Source: Amorphochlora amoebiformis (taxonomy: Eukaryota; Cercozoa; Chlorarachniophyceae). Taken from it: 64,000 bases of DNA. Below, piece by piece: positions 60,416 through 64,000 of this stretch; within the stretch, counting starts at the first letter, position 1, and every line of letters begins with the position of its first letter. The stretch covers positions 62,001-126,000 of the forward strand of contig BAAHQB010000130.1 of NCBI GenBank assembly GCA_054601695.1, read 5' to 3'. The notes beneath the pieces are model-generated. The model worked only from the letters and a program-made list of their open reading frames with translations, was not told where the DNA came from and did no database searches. The translations under genes and the position numbers were made by a program.

Positions 60416-60508
60416 GATATATTATGTATATATGTATGCAAACATGTATATATATATATATATATATATATATTACATATATATATTACATATATATTAC
60501 ATATATAT

Positions 60509-60545
<37 letters not shown>

Positions 60546-61120
60546 TTAGTTTAGTTTAGTAATTACAAATCGATTTCTCGCTGTAAGATTCATCAGGTCT
60601 GAATAATTAGGTAAATTAATTCCAATGAATTAGAAACCCTGACCCAATCGAGAAGGAGACAGCGAGAGCGAGAGAGGGAGAGAAAAAAAAGTAGAGAAAA
60701 AGAAGATGGAGAGAAAAAGAGAGTGAGTGACATAGACAAAGAGTGATAAGGAGAGAGCGAAACACAGAAAGAGAGAGAGAGAGAGAGATAACCCTAATTC
60801 TTATCATACCCTTACCCTGTATCCTCATCCTAATCATAACCCTAACCCTAACCCTAACCCTAACGGTAACCCTAACCATAACCCTAACCATAACCGTCTC
60901 TACGGAGAGACGATCGAACGTAAACACGATTCTCCTTACCCTATTGGCAAATTGATATTTGGTACTTTTATGCGATATACTGTTATTATGATCTAATATA
61001 TATTAACGTTATATATATTTATATACATACATACATATTATATATATATATATATATATCATATCATAAATGTTGCATATAGATGTAATGCAACATCTGT
61101 GTGCGTACATGTATATGTAT

Positions 61121-61159
<39 letters not shown>

Positions 61160-61364
61160 TACATATGTAAGAAATTAGGCACATATATTACCATAGACAT
61201 GCATATATACATATATACATACATAGATATGAGTATACATGCAGGTAGAGTGTCACAAATATGTACATACGTATAAATATATAGTTACATATATACATAT
61301 ATATATATATATGTATATATATGTATATATATATAAAATGTATACATATATATATATATTTATG

Positions 61365-61410
<46 letters not shown>

Positions 61411-61550
61411 TGATATATCAGATACATTAGATATATCATATCCATAAATAAATATATTATATACATATGCAAATACATAAATATATCCATATTACATACA
61501 CATACAATATATGTACCTATACCTATACATATATGCACATATATATTTGC

Positions 61551-61616
<66 letters not shown>

Positions 61617-62150
61617 GCACAAAACATTCTCTCCAAACCTTCTTAATCCACTCCAAACCCCTTCCTCCCAGCCCTAACTCTAACCCTAATCCTAAACCCA
61701 ACCCTAACCCCAACGCTCACCTCCTCAAACTCACACGAAACGATAGGAAACTGACTCATAACCCCCAAAGGTAACGGAAGAATATTCACTAACCCCCCCC
61801 CTTTCACTTCGGAGGGGATACGCATACTCTGCTCCGGGGGGGGGGGGGGGCTGGCGGTAGGGAAAGAGAAGAGGGAGACGATCTGATTGTGAGATGTGAT
61901 GAGTTGATGTGTATTTGGGTTAGGATTAGATGTAGATAAGACTTTATGTGTGTGGATGTACACACGTATAAGTGTATGTTTGTTATATATGCTATGCATA
62001 TGCATGGATATCTTTGTGTATAAATATATGCATATACATATAAGCATATTTGTATGTTTAAATCTGATATTCACACATATCATAATGTATATTATGCGCA
62101 AATATATATATATATATAATATATATATATACTTGTATACATACATATTC

Positions 62151-62226
<76 letters not shown>

Positions 62227-62509
62227 ATATATATACGTTTTTATACACATATATATATATGTATATATATATTACAATATATATTATATATATCTATATA
62301 CATACACATATGTGTGAGTATATGTAGTATAATGTAAATGTTGTTCGGGATGGTGTGTAATACACATAAATACGTATATTTACATATATATATATATATA
62401 TATAGATATAATATATTTATTATATTAGTATATATAATGCAGATGTATATATATATATATTTATACAAATATATGTATGTATATAACATAATATAATATA
62501 ATGGGGTAC
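60008..62509. other. interval without a supported gene
   Basis: Contains TA arrays, a tandem TATTACATATATAT patch (60470-60515), the GA-rich and CCCTAA tracts, and a G-run of 15 at 61836-61850 close to a C-run of 9 at 61793-61801. The 5' exons of the gene 60007-53567 should lie here, but I could not pick them out. Confidence 0.5.
60830..60900. repeat. short CCCTAA tract
   Basis: About ten CCCTAA-type units (with CCATAA variants) next to a GA-rich tract. Similar small patches occur near 5015-5050, 16500-16610, 37590-37660, 46075-46145 and 61675-61720. Confidence 0.85.
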
Positions 62510-62572
62510 GGTCTGCGCCCACGCGAGCATTGGTTTGGAGTACTTGTCGAGAGAGAAATCCACGGGGAAGCT
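62510..62572 (-). CDS. isolated exon of a further minus-strand gene
   Basis: Acceptor TGCAG, 63 nt open in phase 0, donor GTACCC. It reads SFPVDFSLDKYSKPMLAWAQ plus T, with balanced composition unlike repeat-derived frames. The rest of this gene lies among TA arrays to the right or beyond the window. Family not recognised. Confidence 0.5.
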
Positions 62573-62656
62573 CTGCATTAAATGTTTATTCATCTATTAT
62601 TTTTCAGGAGGTTTTGCTTGGAGGGGATTGATGTTAACTATGTATTTACACACACT

Positions 62657-63335
<679 letters not shown>

Positions 63336-63381
63336 TACATATGTATGTATATACATATATTAAATACACACATATATACAT

Positions 63382-63428
<47 letters not shown>

Positions 63429-63461
63429 TATATACATATACATACATATATATCAATATAC

Positions 63462-63493
<32 letters not shown>

Positions 63494-63497
63494 GCAT

Positions 63498-63558
<61 letters not shown>

Positions 63559-63640
63559 ATAAAAACACACACGATCATACATATACACATACACATAAAT
63601 GTTCATCCGCACGAACCCTAACCCAACCCCTTAGGTGAAC

Positions 63641-63698
63641 TGACTTCCGACAGAGGCCGAATAAGACCTTCGTACAAGTTTAAAACCCTTACGATGAT
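63641..63698 (-). CDS. possible exon of the same minus-strand gene
   Basis: After an AG at 63700 the minus strand reads IIVRVLNLYEGLIRPLSEV and meets a weak GT donor in phase 1. That does not match the phase-0 acceptor of the 62572 exon, so another exon would be needed between them. Supported only by protein-like composition. Confidence 0.28.
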
Positions 63699-63705
63699 CT
63701 AGATA

Positions 63706-64000
63706 GGTTTAAAGGTTAAGAGTTAGGATATTGGGTAGGTTATGATGTGCTTCTGCTATCGTTAGCTTCATTTTTTTGTCTTTTTTTCCCTCACTCTTGC
63801 CAATCTCCTTTCCCTTTTTTACTGTCTTGTCTAGCTAATGTCAATCTCGGGTCAATCTCAGTCTTCCTGTTAGCTCTCTGTCATCGTTATTTCTGTGCCT
63901 CTCCCTCTCTCTTTCTTGCGGTTTGGTATATATCTGTATATCTATGTAGAAGTTTTTATATATGCATACACATATGCACGCATATATATATATATATATA
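63706..64000. other. window end without a supported gene
   Basis: Ordinary sequence with a CT-rich patch at 63770-63920 and the start of another TA array at 63981. No exon seen. Confidence 0.4.

Noticed and set aside
62501-62578. Plus-strand ATG frame beginning MGYGLRPREHWFG
   Set aside because: The same bases on the minus strand have acceptor, donor and a more protein-like reading, so the minus exon is preferred.

Overview
The window is nuclear DNA of a eukaryote. Spliced genes are split into very small exons (mostly 24-130 nt) with GT-AG introns that are filled with (TA)n arrays, polypyrimidine (CT)n tracts and degenerate CCCTAA/TTAGGG repeats. The TTAGGG-type repeat, a seven-bladed-propeller (SBBP) membrane protein and a small protein that resembles ciliary microtubule-inner proteins fit a flagellated protist or alga better than an animal or plant. 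I cannot name the species. Almost all long open reading frames here are translations of TA, CA or CT repeats (runs of YIYI, THTH or SLSL) and are not genes. The real genes were found by reading exons between the repeat arrays, requiring splice sites and compatible phases, and checking whether the joined peptide makes sense. No RNA evidence was available.

Layout. (1) + strand 272-7664: 3' part of a gene with a CS/NudC-like segment, its 5' end outside the window. (2) - strand 14134-8135: GNAT-family N-acetyltransferase. (3) - strand 18066-14523: charged, coiled-coil-tailed protein, all introns phase 0. (4) + strand 18431-20070: 169-residue protein with a ciliary microtubule-inner-protein look, divergent from gene 3. 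(5) - strand 30056-21325: secreted or membrane-anchored SBBP-repeat protein with signal peptide and C-terminal transmembrane helix. (6) + strand 30918-42415: the CCR4-NOT subunit NOT3/NOT5 in about 29 exons, recognisable from the N-terminal helical domain to the C-terminal NOT box, divergent from gene 5. (7) + strand 43352-53090: unrecognised acidic/lysine-rich protein of about 272 residues. (8) - strand 60007-53567 (5' end not found): unrecognised helical protein ending in a cysteine-rich segment. (9) One or two minus-strand exons of a further gene at 62510-63698.

Three intervals between converging 3' ends (7665-8134, 20071-21324, 53091-53566) and the tandem interval 42416-42900 have a different texture: few or no TA arrays and many palindromic tetramers (CTAG, GTAC, GATC, TGCA). 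The two divergent intervals (18067-18430 and 30057-30917) have no TA arrays. So the repeat classes are partitioned by position relative to genes.

The most interesting patterns are: recurrent tandem copies of exon edges together with their splice site, usually separated by a TA array, in six genes; long CT tracts that lie almost always on the coding strand of the host intron; SBBP repeats split repeatedly by phase-1 introns, mostly inside glycine codons; and a GC-AG intron in the NOT3 gene supported by alignment to the known family.
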